DNA of 48,249 nucleotides from Candidatus Zixiibacteriota bacterium (lineage in GTDB: Bacteria; Zixibacteria; MSB-5A5; GN15; PGXB01): NCBI GenBank assembly GCA_900498245.1, contig LS998015.1, positions 3,185,850 through 3,234,098 on the forward strand. The letters are read 5' to 3'. Made by a program: the position numbers and the translations under genes. Shown here in pieces: positions 36,730 to 45,776 of this stretch (within the stretch, counting starts at the first letter, position 1; the number at the start of each line of letters is the position of its first letter). The notes under the pieces were generated by a model. The model had not been told where the DNA came from and did no database searches. It saw only the letters and a list, made by a program, of their open reading frames with translations.

Positions 36730-38949
36730 TTAGACCGCGCCCGTGCCTGTCCGCAGCAACCGCAAGGAATTCGTCACCACGAAGAGCGACGAAAAGGCCA
36801 TCGCTCCGGCCGCGATTATCGGGGAGAGGCCCCAGCCGAAGACCGGATAAAGGGCCCCGGCCGCCAGCGGAATGGCAATCACGTTGTAGAAAAACGCCCA
36901 GAACAGATTCTGCTTGATAGTGCGGAACGTCATTTTTGAAATCTGAAGCGCCTCGAGAAGCGACTGAAGATCATCGCGCACGAGAATAATATCGGCCGAT
37001 TCCATTGCCACATCGGTGCCGCTCCCCAGACTCACCCCGATATCGGCCGCCGCCAGCGCCGGGGCATCATTGATACCGTCGCCGACCATCATCACGCTTT
37101 TTCCGGCGCGGCGGAATGTTTCGACAATGGTCGCTTTTTGATCGGGGCGGATGCCGGCTTCGAATTTGTCGATTCCGAGTTGCGCGGCCACCCCTCGTGC
37201 CGTTTTCACATTGTCGCCGGTCAGCATTATAACTTCGCGGTCGGTTTTCTGAATCTTATTTATGACTTCACCGGCCTCGTCTTTTATCTTGTCGGATAGT
37301 GCAAAATAACCGAGGGGAACGCCATCGGCGGCGGCAAAAACCACGGTGCGCCCGCGGGCCATTTCTTCCTCGGCGGCGGTCTCCAATTCACCGGCGTTGA
37401 TCCCCGCTTTTTGCAGAGTTGCCAGGTTTCCTACCAGCACCGTTTTTCCGTCAATTTCCCCCTTGACTCCGAACCCCGGATATTCCACCAAGTCCCGAAC
37501 AGTACTTACCGGTGTGTCCAGAGATTTGGCTTTTTCCACAATTGCCACGGCCAGGGGGTGCTGGGAGCCGGCTTCGGCTGAGGCCGCCAGCCGGAACAGT
37601 TCCCCCTCGGTCTCTTCATCGACCGCCTTGAAGGCCGAGACCTCAAAGTGACCTTCGGTTAACGTGCCGGTTTTGTCGAAAATTATATGATTGGTTCTGA
37701 CGGCATTTTCCAGGATATCGCCGCCGCGAATATAGATACCGCGCCGGGCGGCGCGGCCGGTTCCGGCCAGGATAGCGGTCGGCGTGGCCAACCCCAGAGC
37801 GCAGGGACAGGCGATAATTAAAACCGCCACCGGGGCCTTGAGAAGCATGGCACTGTGTGGGTCCAGAATGTACCATAGGACGAATGTGATAATGGCAATC
37901 AGAAGCACCGCCGGGACGAAAATGCCCGCAATTTTATCGGCTAGACGCTGAACCGGGGCCTTGCGATTCTGGGCTTCCGACACCAGCCGGACAATCCCGG
38001 CCAGAAAAGTATTGTCGCCGGTTCCGGTGACTTCGAAGCGAAAAGCGATATTGCCGTTGACCGACCCGCCAATAACTTCGTCTCCATTCTTCTTTTCCAC
38101 CGGCATCGATTCCCCGGTCAGCATCGATTCATCGACCGACGGTTCCCCGGAAATAATTTTCCCATCGGCCGCGATTCTCTCTCCCGGCTTGACATTGATT
38201 ATCATCCCCGGTTTGATTTCGCCGACCGCCACCGGCACTTCCCTGCCATCGATTATGGCCGAAGCGGTCTCCGGCCGGAGCCGGAGCAGAGCGCCGATGG
38301 CATCGCGGGCCTTTCCTTTGGCCCTTGTTTCCAGATAACGGCCGAGCAGAATCAGGGCAACAATTGCGGCCGCCGTCTCAAAATAGAAATGAACTTCGGC
38401 ATGGGCCGCTCCCAGAAAGAGCGACACCAGAATATAAGCGCTGTATAAATATGCCGCCAGCGACCCGAGAGCGATCAGGGAATTCATATTGGCGCGAAAG
38501 TGACGGGTCTGGAGCCAGGCATCGCTGAAAATTTCCCGGCCGGCATAAAACAAGACCGGCGTGGTCAGAAGCAGGAGAATGATGCCTTCGGCTCGATGAC
38601 TAAGGATAGGCGATTTAAACACCATGAGACCCATGCTGATCAAAATCGCCGGGATGCCGAAAACCAGTGACCAGATAAAATTACGGCGCGCACCGCCGAG
38701 TTCGTCCGCAAAAGTGTCTCCCGCTGTGGCGGCCGATTCGGCCCCATAGCCTAATTCACTTATGGTTTGGAAAATGGAACTCTCGCTGACCCGGCCCGGC
38801 TCGAAATCGACCCGCCCCGTTCCCATGGCATAATTCACCTGTACCAGTTTGATACCGTCGAGCTGCTTCAAACCGTTTTCAATTCCGGAAGCGCACGACG
38901 CGCAATGCATGCCGTCGATTTTAAGATTTAATTCTTTTACTTCAGCCAT
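36730..38949 (-). CDS. copA: Copper-translocating P1B-type ATPase
   Basis: 739 residues. One N-terminal HMA domain ([12 protein letters not shown], 13-24); eight membrane helices; TGES actuator; CPC metal site Cys381-Pro-Cys383 followed by ALGLATPT; phosphorylated Asp425 in DKTGTLTEG; hinge [12 protein letters not shown]. In the last helices YN and MAFSS residues mark the Cu+ (P1B-1) subgroup. It exports Cu+ from the cytoplasm. No CopY/CueR-type regulator or chaperone gene is adjacent. The start has only a weak purine-rich site. Confidence 0.94.
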   Translation of the reverse strand: MAEVKELNLKIDGMHCASCASGIENGLKQLDGIKLVQVNYAMGTGRVDFEPGRVSESSIFQTISELGYGAESAATAGDTFADELGGARRNFIWSLVFGIPAILISMGLMVFKSPILSHRAEGIILLLLTTPVLFYAGREIFSDAWLQTRHFRANMNSLIALGSLAAYLYSAYILVSLFLGAAHAEVHFYFETAAAIVALILLGRYLETRAKGKARDAIGALLRLRPETASAIIDGREVPVAVGEIKPGMIINVKPGERIAADGKIISGEPSVDESMLTGESMPVEKKNGDEVIGGSVNGNIAFRFEVTGTGDNTFLAGIVRLVSEAQNRKAPVQRLADKIAGIFVPAVLLIAIITFVLWYILDPHSAMLLKAPVAVLIIACPCALGLATPTAILAGTGRAARRGIYIRGGDILENAVRTNHIIFDKTGTLTEGHFEVSAFKAVDEETEGELFRLAASAEAGSQHPLAVAIVEKAKSLDTPVSTVRDLVEYPGFGVKGEIDGKTVLVGNLATLQKAGINAGELETAAEEEMARGRTVVFAAADGVPLGYFALSDKIKDEAGEVINKIQKTDREVIMLTGDNVKTARGVAAQLGIDKFEAGIRPDQKATIVETFRRAGKSVMMVGDGINDAPALAAADIGVSLGSGTDVAMESADIILVRDDLQSLLEALQISKMTFRTIKQNLFWAFFYNVIAIPLAAGALYPVFGWGLSPIIAAGAMAFSSLFVVTNSLRLLRTGTGAV

Positions 38950-39048
38950 GGCCTTAACCTATATAAAAGCGGACATAGATATAAAGGCAACAGATTTTTA
39001 TCGAGGAAAACGGGAATGACCGATATGAAACGGAAACCGCGAACGCCT

Positions 39049-39684
39049 TTATTTAAACCCCAGAGTGATTAGGAGCTGCGGGCACTTCTTCAGCAGTTCT
39101 TTTCTTATCTTCGCCCGGGCGCGATGCAGGTACCACCGGACGGTCGCTTCCGGCATATTCATGATATTCGCCACATCATCGATATGACAGCCATCGACAT
39201 CCCGAAGGACAAAGGCCGAGCGCTGTTTGTCGTTCAGGGAATCGGTGGCCTCATCGATATACTGGCGGAGCCGCTCCCTCTGATACGACATCTCCGGGGT
39301 ATCATGATGATCATCGGTTCTTTCGGGAATATTATCGATTGATTCGTGATGATACCGGTGATGTTTGCGCATATAATCTATCGAGGCATTGACCGTAATG
39401 CGGTACAGCCAGGTGTAAAATTTCTTCGTTTCATCGTAGCGCCAGATATTGCGGCTGGTCTTGACAAAAACATTCTGCGTAATATCGGCGGCCTCATCGT
39501 AATCACCGACCATCTTGTAAGCCAGCGATGCAACCTGATTGCGATAGAGACGGACCAGATCGGCGAAAGCATTGTTATCACCCTTTTTTATCCGGGCGAT
39601 AATTTCCTTCGTCTCGTTTTCGAACCGATCGTCTTCTTCGGTGATCTCGATCTTCTTTACGGCTTTGATGGCAGAGGTTCTCAT
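39049..39684 (-). CDS. ECF-subfamily RNA polymerase sigma factor
   Basis: 211 residues: sigma region 2 (NNAFADLVRLYRNQVASLAY; DYDEAADITQNVFVKTSRNI; FYTWLYRITVNASIDYMRKH) and region 4.2 (DSLNDKQRSAFVLRDVDGCH, then NMPEATVRWYLHRARAKIRK). Close in pattern to SigE/RpoE-like ECF factors. The N-terminal 25 residues are charged. No anti-sigma gene is next to it, which is unusual; control may reside elsewhere or act through its own transcription. The ~300 bp upstream carries no other gene. Confidence 0.92.
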   Translation of the reverse strand: MRTSAIKAVKKIEITEEDDRFENETKEIIARIKKGDNNAFADLVRLYRNQVASLAYKMVGDYDEAADITQNVFVKTSRNIWRYDETKKFYTWLYRITVNASIDYMRKHHRYHHESIDNIPERTDDHHDTPEMSYQRERLRQYIDEATDSLNDKQRSAFVLRDVDGCHIDDVANIMNMPEATVRWYLHRARAKIRKELLKKCPQLLITLGFK

Positions 39685-39982
39685 TATTTCCTCTTTTCAA
39701 AATAGGACATTATAGACAAGTTTAGTATATTATATAAAATTAAACAAGTCATTTCTGGCCTTGTTCCAAAAAAATCTTCACTTTTTTGTATCTGATAAGC
39801 CCGGCCCCCGAGGGACTATTTTGCGGCAACGGCCTATCCCTCGATATTAGCGTAACCTTATATTAATTAATGGGATGCTAAATAAAAGTCGTTTTCGGGC
39901 CATTCAAGGAAAGAAAAAAGCAAAAGCCCCGATCGGTTCGATTTCCGGTCGGGGCTTTGAATACCTTTGCCTGTGTGCAGGT
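39685..39982. other. Intergenic region between sigma factor and M23 peptidase
   Basis: AT-rich next to the sigma gene (39718-39752 could hold its promoter). It contains the terminator below. No coding frame with a ribosome site was seen. Confidence 0.5.
39922..39958 (-). terminator. Rho-independent terminator of the M23 peptidase gene
   Basis: Arms AAAGCCCCGA and TCGGGGCTTT (extended by CGG pairs) around a short loop, followed on the minus strand by a T-rich tract interrupted by G and C. It lies just downstream of the peptidase stop at 39983. Confidence 0.88.
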
Positions 39983-40891
39983 CTATTTCAAATTTACAAT
40001 ATAGTCTGCGGGATTGACCGGCACCCCGTTTTTCATGACCTCATAATGGAGATGCGGGCCGGTGGAATATCCGGTCGAACCGACATACCCGATCAGGGTG
40101 CCGCGTTTGACCAACTGGCCGCGAATCGCTTTTACCCGGCTCATATGACCGTAGCGGGTAACCAGGCCGTTACCATGATTTAATTCAACCATATTCCCCA
40201 GGCCGCTTCCCGAAAATCCGGCAATGGTAACCATGCCGTCAGCCGGTGCAAAAATCGGCGTCCCGGTTCGGTTGGCGATATCTATCCCGGTATGGGGCTG
40301 ACGGTTACCGGTGAACGGGTCGTGCATCATCCCGAAACCGCGGGAAACATAGCCGCGGACCGGCATAATCGACGGGGTATGGTCAAGCTGATCTTTCTTC
40401 TTCTCGAGAGTGTTATAAACTTCCTCGTATTTTTCTTTCTCAAAGTTGGCCAACCGCAGGAGCGATTCGACCTGAGTCTCGGTCGATGAGGCCGCTTTGA
40501 CGGCTCCCGATACGGTGCCGTAATTTATGGTCGTGGTCGGCCCGCCGATTCCCAACTGGCGCTCTTCAGGATCGATCTCCGGAAGATTGAAAATGTTCCT
40601 GATGACGACTTCCTTTTCCACCAGTTGGTCGTAGATAGCGGTTATTTCCGATACCTTCCCGTGGAGCGACTCAAACTTCTTCGTCAACTGCTCATTTTCC
40701 GCCTTCAATTTCTTGATCTCCATAGCGGAAACCTGAGATTTGACGAACGAGGTTGTGAGGAGAATATTGGTGACGAACAGGAAGGCGGCCAGAATGGCGC
40801 AACCCAGGATAAAACGGTAAGACAATTGAAAATGACGTAACTTATCCCGGCTATCGGTAATAAGCATAAAAGAGAGCTTCTTATTCAGCAT
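39983..40891 (-). CDS. M23-family peptidoglycan endopeptidase, membrane-anchored
   Basis: 302 residues. Short cytoplasmic start, one membrane helix (FILGCAILAAFLFVTNILLT), a periplasmic coiled coil (MEIKKLKAENEQLTKKFESL), linker, then the LytM domain with zinc ligands in HTGIDIA and HLHYEV and the motif GNMVELNHGNGLVTRYGH. Ligand His are present, so either active or an amidase activator cannot be excluded by sequence. Position of coiled coil plus LytM resembles cell-division and envelope-remodelling endopeptidases (MepM/EnvC-like). Confidence 0.92.
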   Translation of the reverse strand: MLNKKLSFMLITDSRDKLRHFQLSYRFILGCAILAAFLFVTNILLTTSFVKSQVSAMEIKKLKAENEQLTKKFESLHGKVSEITAIYDQLVEKEVVIRNIFNLPEIDPEERQLGIGGPTTTINYGTVSGAVKAASSTETQVESLLRLANFEKEKYEEVYNTLEKKKDQLDHTPSIMPVRGYVSRGFGMMHDPFTGNRQPHTGIDIANRTGTPIFAPADGMVTIAGFSGSGLGNMVELNHGNGLVTRYGHMSRVKAIRGQLVKRGTLIGYVGSTGYSTGPHLHYEVMKNGVPVNPADYIVNLK

Positions 40892-41041
40892 AACCTTTCC
40901 CTATCTTGTCGACTGACTGCCCGCTAATCGGGAGATGTCCATATCAAATCCACGAAGTCGCCCGAAGATATGTTGCCGGGGCAGTTCTGTCAACAAAAAA
41001 TTGACATTAAGGCTATCAGGGGCAAATCGGCCCAAAAGAGA

Positions 41042-41182
41042 TTATTTAATCAGTTGAAACTCTTTTTTCAGGACCTTATCTACCACTCTGATAAACTTCT
41101 CACTACTCAGGTTCTGCAAACTATATAGATGCCAATAAATTTTGCGGGGCATCAATATAGTGTTTTTCTTCTTCGAAGCCAT
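41042..41182 (-). CDS. Small basic protein (46 aa), unknown
   Basis: Frame read on the minus strand from ATG 41182 (MASKKKNTILMPRKIYWHLY and onward) to TAA at 41042-41044. AAAGG eight bases before the ATG, and a promoter-like TTAACA-17-GATAAT starting transcription about 54 nt upstream, support expression. The protein is strongly basic with a C-terminal amphipathic helix (EKFIRVVDKVLKKEF). No family recognised. A chance frame remains possible. Confidence 0.45.
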   Translation of the reverse strand: MASKKKNTILMPRKIYWHLYSLQNLSSEKFIRVVDKVLKKEFQLIK

Positions 41183-41242
41183 CTTAGGTGCCTTTCCTTA
41201 GCCCGGTCGGAATCGGAAGGCCCCTATAGATCGCCTTCATAT

Positions 41243-41271
41243 ATTATCGACCCCGGTCGGAGAAATGTTAA
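41243..41271 (-). promoter_or_regulatory. Sigma70-type promoter of the 46-codon gene
   Basis: Minus strand TTAACA (41266-41271), 17 bp, GATAAT (41243-41248); each box matches consensus at five of six positions. Confidence 0.6.
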
Positions 41272-41335
41272 CTTCCTTAACACCTGGATTTGCAGAATCC
41301 GTGCCCCAGCCGGGGATCGTCAATATTTTCAACAG

Positions 41336-41376
41336 CACCAAGTTATATTATTAATTGTCAACAATATAACTTAGTG
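41336..41376. repeat. Large AT-rich inverted repeat
   Basis: Arms AAGTTATATT and AATATAACTT (perfect 10 bp), extended by CAC/GTG after one mismatch, around a 13-nt centre. It lies between the divergent 46-codon gene and SDR gene; operator or hairpin. Confidence 0.65.
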
Positions 41377-41487
41377 TTCAAAGGGTGAAATTTGGTCAAA
41401 ATCGGCCCCGGGCCCAATTAAAATATGGGTATCCATCCATACTGTCTGTTTCAAATTCCATAGGTAAAATCATACGATAGTCGCCCC

Positions 41488-41514
41488 TTGACAGATGGTC
41501 GATCCCCATATAAC
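41488..41514 (+). promoter_or_regulatory. Promoter of the SDR gene
   Basis: TTGACA (6/6) at 41488-41493, 15 bp, TATAAC (5/6) at 41509-41514. The predicted start is about 41521, 36 nt before the chosen ATG; it rules out a start at 41488. Confidence 0.55.
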
Positions 41515-41556
41515 TTGAAAAAGAAAATCGAACCACCCAAAAAGGATATAAATCGT

Positions 41557-42330
41557 ATGAAATTGCTCGCAAATCGAATCGCTTTCATAACCGGCGCTTC
41601 GGCCGGCATCGGCGAAGCCACCGCGCACTGTTTCGCCCAGAATGGCGCCGACCTCATTCTGGCGGCCAGGCGCCTTGACCGGGTCGAAAAACTGGCGGCG
41701 GAGTTAAAAGATAAATATCAAATTGACATCCACACTTTTCAACTCGATGTCCGCCATCAGCCGGAGGTCGAAAAGAAAATCGGCGGACTGCCGGAAAAAT
41801 GGCAAAAAATCGACATTCTGGTCAACAACGCCGGCTTGAGCCGGGGGCTGGAAAAATTACATGAAGGGAAACTATCCGACTGGGAAGAAATGATCGACAC
41901 CAATGTCAAGGGCCTGCTTTATGTCAGCCGGGCGGTTATTCCCGGGATGGTGGCTCGCGGCAAGGGGGATATTGTTAATATTGGCTCGATTGCCGGGCAC
42001 GAGGTCTATCCGGGCGGGAATGTCTATTGCGCCAGCAAGTTCGCGGTCGATGCCCTGACCAAGGGGATGCAGATTGACCTGGTCGATACGCCGCTCCGGG
42101 TCAGCACGGTCGATCCCGGCATGGTCGAGACAGAATTCTCGATGGTTCGTTTCCACGGCGATAAAGAACGCGCCACGAAAGTCTATCAAAACCTTGCGCC
42201 ATTGACCGGGGCCGATATTGCCGAAGCGATTCTATTCTGTGTCACCCGTCCGCCGCATGTCAATATCCATCAGGTCCGGATCATGCCGACTTGCCAGGCC
42301 GCCGCGATGGTGGTCAGCCGGAAGGGCTGA
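41557..42330 (+). CDS. Short-chain dehydrogenase/reductase
   Basis: 257 residues from ATG 41557, with AAGGA upstream. Classical SDR: cofactor loop TGASAGIG (12-19), AARRLDRVEKL (Arg suggesting NADP preference), NNAGLSRG, and active-site YCASK (Tyr157, Lys161) after the Ser in NIGSIAG; C-terminal VDPGMVETEFS. The pattern matches the YdfG-type 3-hydroxy-acid / serine dehydrogenase group. Single gene. Confidence 0.9.
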   Translation: MKLLANRIAFITGASAGIGEATAHCFAQNGADLILAARRLDRVEKLAAELKDKYQIDIHTFQLDVRHQPEVEKKIGGLPEKWQKIDILVNNAGLSRGLEKLHEGKLSDWEEMIDTNVKGLLYVSRAVIPGMVARGKGDIVNIGSIAGHEVYPGGNVYCASKFAVDALTKGMQIDLVDTPLRVSTVDPGMVETEFSMVRFHGDKERATKVYQNLAPLTGADIAEAILFCVTRPPHVNIHQVRIMPTCQAAAMVVSRKG

Positions 42331-42374
42331 GAGACAATTCTCTTTTCTGTTGATTAATAAACGAAGGCCGGAGA

Positions 42375-42743
42375 CTATTCCGCCTGCACCGACAGGCACT
42401 TGAAAACCTGCCCCGAGGTCCCGTCGTTGAATTGAATCTCCGCTTCCATTATCGCCTTGATGCTGTCAATAGATATGATACCGGGATCATATGTGAAAGC
42501 CGCTTTGTGCTCGGTGGCATAGGTTTCGATACCGATAATTCCGGGAATGTCCTTATATAATGATGTGAAGAAGGCCGCCGTTCCTTTGCACTTGACGCCA
42601 TCGACCACAAAAACCGCTTTTTCGCCCTGCGCGGAGTCATAGGCGACCGCGGTGGTCGGCTGCGTGAAAGCAGTTCGCAGGAAATATCCGCCGGTTAGGG
42701 CTAAGAGAACCAAAAGGGGAATTACTAATTTCGGTATCCGCAT
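42375..42743 (-). CDS. Membrane-anchored HMA-like protein with single Cys (122 aa)
   Basis: N-terminal membrane helix (LVIPLLVLLALTGGYFL), then about 75 residues with the beta-alpha-beta-beta-alpha-beta pattern of heavy-metal-associated domains. The metal loop reads GVKCKGTA (Cys52) where HMA domains have GMTCxxCA, so only one Cys remains; a second Cys lies near the C-terminus (FKCLSVQAE). Ten base pairs after the Fe-S membrane protein. Perhaps a metal or thiol carrier for that protein; function unproven. Confidence 0.65.
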   Translation of the reverse strand: MRIPKLVIPLLVLLALTGGYFLRTAFTQPTTAVAYDSAQGEKAVFVVDGVKCKGTAAFFTSLYKDIPGIIGIETYATEHKAAFTYDPGIISIDSIKAIMEAEIQFNDGTSGQVFKCLSVQAE

Positions 42744-42752
42744 AAATCCCTC

Positions 42753-43517
42753 CTATAATCCGGCCTTGATTTGAAGTGTATCTTTTTCGGGACAGGCATC
42801 AACACACTCGAGGCAGTTGGTGCAATCTCGATGCCTGACCGTGGGCAAGGATTGGACCGGGATATCGTAAAGGCAGGCTTTGGTGCATTTGCCGCACGAG
42901 GTGCAACTGTCGCTGTTGCGCGCCACCCGGATGAACCCGATCCGGCTGAAAGGATCAAACACCGCCCCCATCGGGCAAAGATACCGGCAGAAAAACATCG
43001 GGATCAAAAGCGCTCCCAGAACGGTTGCCCCCAGAACAATAATGGAAATGATTCCGATTGTACCGTGGCCGAATCCGGAAAAAATCAGGTAGAACGGGTC
43101 ATAGCCGCGAAGGATCAATTCCCCGGTACGATAGGTGAAAATCAGGGCTAGAATCAAAACGGCATAACGAAACAATTTGAGCCAGCCGTTGAGACGGGTG
43201 TTGACTCTCGGCCGTTTTTTCCAGAACAGACTGGCAAAACGGGACCCGAGTTCGCTCAAGAAACCTATCGGGCAGGCCCACCCGCAGAATGATTTCTTGG
43301 ATAGTATGACCAGCCCGATCATCGCCAGCATGAGAGACAGGTTCAGCGGCCCCAGGGCGCACGAAAATTCCCCGGCGGTAAAAAGACCCCAAAGACTTTC
43401 GGCCCCGCCGAAAGGACAATACGCTTCGAAAGTTCGGGAACCAAGACCCAAAGCAAGATAGATGACCAAGCCGGTGACAATTGAGGCTGTTAAGTAGCGC
43501 AGGTAGCGGTTTTTCAT
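42753..43517 (-). CDS. NapH-like polyferredoxin membrane protein
   Basis: 254 residues from ATG 43517 (MKNRYLRYLTASIVTGLVIY); 37 codons further upstream lack a ribosome site. Four or five membrane segments contain CGWACPIGFLSELG and CRYLCPMGAVFDPF, the paired CxxxCP motifs of the NapH/NosR/CcoG family. The C-terminus has two CxxCxxCxxxC clusters (CTSCGKCTKAC and CTNCLECVDAC), binding two 4Fe-4S centres. Probably passes electrons from quinol to an unidentified periplasmic or cytoplasmic partner. No reductase subunit is nearby. Confidence 0.85.
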   Translation of the reverse strand: MKNRYLRYLTASIVTGLVIYLALGLGSRTFEAYCPFGGAESLWGLFTAGEFSCALGPLNLSLMLAMIGLVILSKKSFCGWACPIGFLSELGSRFASLFWKKRPRVNTRLNGWLKLFRYAVLILALIFTYRTGELILRGYDPFYLIFSGFGHGTIGIISIIVLGATVLGALLIPMFFCRYLCPMGAVFDPFSRIGFIRVARNSDSCTSCGKCTKACLYDIPVQSLPTVRHRDCTNCLECVDACPEKDTLQIKAGL

Positions 43518-43840
43518 GTTTTTTCCCCGTTGCCGTTCATTGGTAGGGCCAATATAATAAATTCCGCCAAAATTGGTAGACTTTATTACTCCGATTCGGT
43601 CCAGAAGATCTCGATCGAAATTTCGCATCTCTGGTTAGCCATTTTAGTCTGCACTAGACGGTATCCATAGGGGGCGGCTCGAGCATTCCGCGACATCTAT
43701 AGTAATCTGTTGTATAACAACAGCTTCAAATAGTCTATCGCGAGCCAAATTGACCGGCATATCGTCTGCTTTTGGCATTATTGAATATAGAGACTCTTAA
43801 AATTGGCCGTGCTGAAAATTAAGATGTAACGGAGGATGAT
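43518..43840. promoter_or_regulatory. Divergent control region with nested palindromes
   Basis: Between the Fe-S operon (-) and the lipoprotein operon (+). The core at 43676-43746 has outer arms GGCTCG/CGAGCC, an inner perfect repeat CTGTTGT/ACAACAG (43707-43723, 3-nt spacer) and CTAT/ATAG pairs between them. The remainder has no recognisable gene; ATTGGTAG occurs twice at about 43544 and 43574. Confidence 0.5.
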
Positions 43841-44467
43841 ATGAAAAGGACGGCATTCTTACTGGCCCTGCTGGCGGTCATTTCTGGCTGCGGCAAAGAC
43901 AAAGGAAACGGCCCCGATTCTGAGACAGCGACCATCTGGCCGCTTCAGATCGGCAGCCAATGGACCTATGAAGAAATAGAATATGATTCCGCCGGCCATA
44001 TTACGGCGGTTGACACGACCATCCTCGCCGTCGCGGATGATACCATAATTGGAAATGAAAGATGGTATATTCTTACAAGCAACGGCATCGCCGATCAGGA
44101 AATAGGCCCCATTACAAACCGCAATGACGGATTATGGGCCGGAGGGATATCAGGTACTCTTCAATTCAAATACCCGGCGGGACTCAATGACACCTTCATG
44201 ATGGGATCGCAGGTATCGATCGTGGAATCGATTCATGATTCGATAACGGTTCCGGCCGGGGTATTTATCTGCTACAATTACAAGTGGCTTGACGATAGTA
44301 CCGGCTTCCGCGCCTTTCAATACCATTACCTGTCGACGGAAATCGGATTTGTCATGGCGGTAGAATATTACCGGACCCAGAGCGGTACAATTTACCCGGG
44401 TCATACTTCGGAACTTATTTCATACCTCCTCAACAAGGAGTTAGATGGGAACTGGCGGGGATTATGA
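43841..44467 (+). CDS. Hypothetical lipoprotein (208 aa)
   Basis: Signal peptide ending in lipobox VISGC with Cys17. The mature protein opens WPLQIGSQWTYEEIEYDSAG, a pattern common in FCB-group lipoproteins of unknown role, with many beta strands (HITAVDTTILAVADDTIIG, then ITVPAGVFICYNYKW). GGAGG precedes the ATG. The stop overlaps the next start. Expected in the outer membrane; no enzyme motif seen. Confidence 0.7.
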   Translation: MKRTAFLLALLAVISGCGKDKGNGPDSETATIWPLQIGSQWTYEEIEYDSAGHITAVDTTILAVADDTIIGNERWYILTSNGIADQEIGPITNRNDGLWAGGISGTLQFKYPAGLNDTFMMGSQVSIVESIHDSITVPAGVFICYNYKWLDDSTGFRAFQYHYLSTEIGFVMAVEYYRTQSGTIYPGHTSELISYLLNKELDGNWRGL

Positions 44468-45222
44468 AAAGTCTCACCAGATTTACAGGTCTAGCCGTCA
44501 TCCTGATTCTGCCGTTCGGCTATTATACCGGGAGTGATGACTCGACCCATTTCACGGCAGGAGCAGGGTTTGGTTTCGGAAATTACGCCACAATCATTGA
44601 AGGATGCGAGGGCAGGGAAGTGCATATGGTGTCATTTCGTGATTTTGGAGGCTCGGTCGCCTATCACCCGTCGGTTCATTTCCCGTTTGTATTCGGCTTT
44701 CGCGCCGGGCAGTTGTCGGTCGATGATCCGCCCAAGTCGAAATCGATCGATCAAAATTACCCTTATCCCGCGTCCAAGCACGGTTACATAAATCCTAATA
44801 TTTCGCTGGAATTCAAATCATTCGGCCTTGGAGCCGGATGGGTGCGCAACACCGGGACAGTCTACCCCAATGATCAATGGCAGATTCAGCCATTTGATTT
44901 CCGCCGCTCCCGCAATTTTCCATCGGGGCATATTCGTCTCGGTCCGACCGATAAGTGGTTTTTCCTCGGCTCCTTCTGCGAAGGGGTGCCGATCATGACG
45001 CAGTACGGCACGATTCTCGGGGCCATGGGGTACGGCGGCTCTGAGGATAAGATTATAGTTATGGGATTATGCGGCGGCATCCATGAACATGCCGGATTAT
45101 ACACCGGCATAATTTTCAAGCCGGGACATCTGGGCGGAAAAGTGCTATCGATACGGGTCGGGGAGAACTATGACCGGCTCGAAGGTTCATTTTCATTTGA
45201 GTGGTATTTACCGATCAGATAG
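44464..45222 (+). CDS. Hypothetical outer-membrane or secreted protein (252 aa)
   Basis: Not recognised. Signal-like N-terminus (FTGLAVILILPFGYYTG). Gly- and aromatic-rich alternating strands (FTAGAGFGFGNYATII; FGFRAGQLSVDD; GLYTGIIFKPGHLGGKVLSI) and a final strand FSFEWYLPIR suggest a small beta barrel. Translationally coupled to the preceding lipoprotein (ATGA), so the two may act together. Confidence 0.65.
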   Translation: MKSLTRFTGLAVILILPFGYYTGSDDSTHFTAGAGFGFGNYATIIEGCEGREVHMVSFRDFGGSVAYHPSVHFPFVFGFRAGQLSVDDPPKSKSIDQNYPYPASKHGYINPNISLEFKSFGLGAGWVRNTGTVYPNDQWQIQPFDFRRSRNFPSGHIRLGPTDKWFFLGSFCEGVPIMTQYGTILGAMGYGGSEDKIIVMGLCGGIHEHAGLYTGIIFKPGHLGGKVLSIRVGENYDRLEGSFSFEWYLPIR

Positions 45223-45292
45223 TTTATTTTATCAAGACAGCCGAAAAGAGCAAAATCGAAGAAATAATTATCGAAGAGAACGCGCGGAATAA

Positions 45293-45685
45293 ATGATGAC
45301 CGGCGACAGGAATAAGATTATCCTTGTTTACGCGATACTGCTGTTTTTTCATATCGCTCATGTGGGAGAAGAAGTATTAGGGCGCTTTTGGGTGATGGAT
45401 TCAATTGGAGGTATCGGCCCGTTCCTGTCAATCAATGCGATTTTGTTCTGCGTGCCGCTTGCTCTTTTTTATTCGGTCCTCAAGGGAAAGAGAATCGGAT
45501 ATTATCTAAGTATGGTTTATGCGGTTTTCATGGTCGTGAATGGAATTGTCCACAACGCCGCCACGATAATCACCGGCAGATATTTCGGCGGTTTCGCCGG
45601 CGGCTTTTCCGGAATCGGTTTGATTATTTTCAGCGCTATATTGACTGTCCTGCTTTACAAAAATGTACCGGCGACAACCAAATGA
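45293..45685 (+). CDS. HXXEE-domain membrane protein (130 aa)
   Basis: Four predicted membrane helices. The naming motif HVGEE (His23, Glu26, Glu27) lies at the end of the first helix, and a paired His-Asn occurs in VNGIVHNAATI. The conserved polar residues suggest a membrane-embedded, possibly metal-dependent enzyme, but no function is established for the family. It follows about 70 bp after the preceding gene and may be part of that operon. Confidence 0.75.
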   Translation: MMTGDRNKIILVYAILLFFHIAHVGEEVLGRFWVMDSIGGIGPFLSINAILFCVPLALFYSVLKGKRIGYYLSMVYAVFMVVNGIVHNAATIITGRYFGGFAGGFSGIGLIIFSAILTVLLYKNVPATTK

Positions 45686-45709
45686 TCCTTCGCTGACAGA
45701 ATTCCCCTC

Positions 45710-45733
45710 GTAGTGACACGGCGTGCCGTGTCA
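45710..45733 (+). repeat. GTAG-headed REP-like palindrome, family D copy 1
   Basis: GTAG, then arms TGACACGG/CCGTGTCA with loop CGTG. Forms an inverted pair with 45777-45799. Confidence 0.8.
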
Positions 45734-45776
45734 TATGAGAAAGCGACAGGCTTTCATTAATTTCTTCTATCAACAG

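Larger units (their letters stand above)
40892..41556. other. Long intergenic region, M23 peptidase / SDR gene
   Basis: About 665 bp. It holds a 46-codon gene at 41042-41182 with its own promoter, a large AT-rich inverted repeat at 41336-41376, and the SDR promoter at 41488-41514. The remainder shows nothing recognisable. Confidence 0.5.

Noticed and set aside
39930-39945. GGTTCGATTTCC resembling a tRNA T-loop
   Set aside because: It forms the loop of the M23 peptidase terminator; no acceptor or anticodon stem surrounds it.
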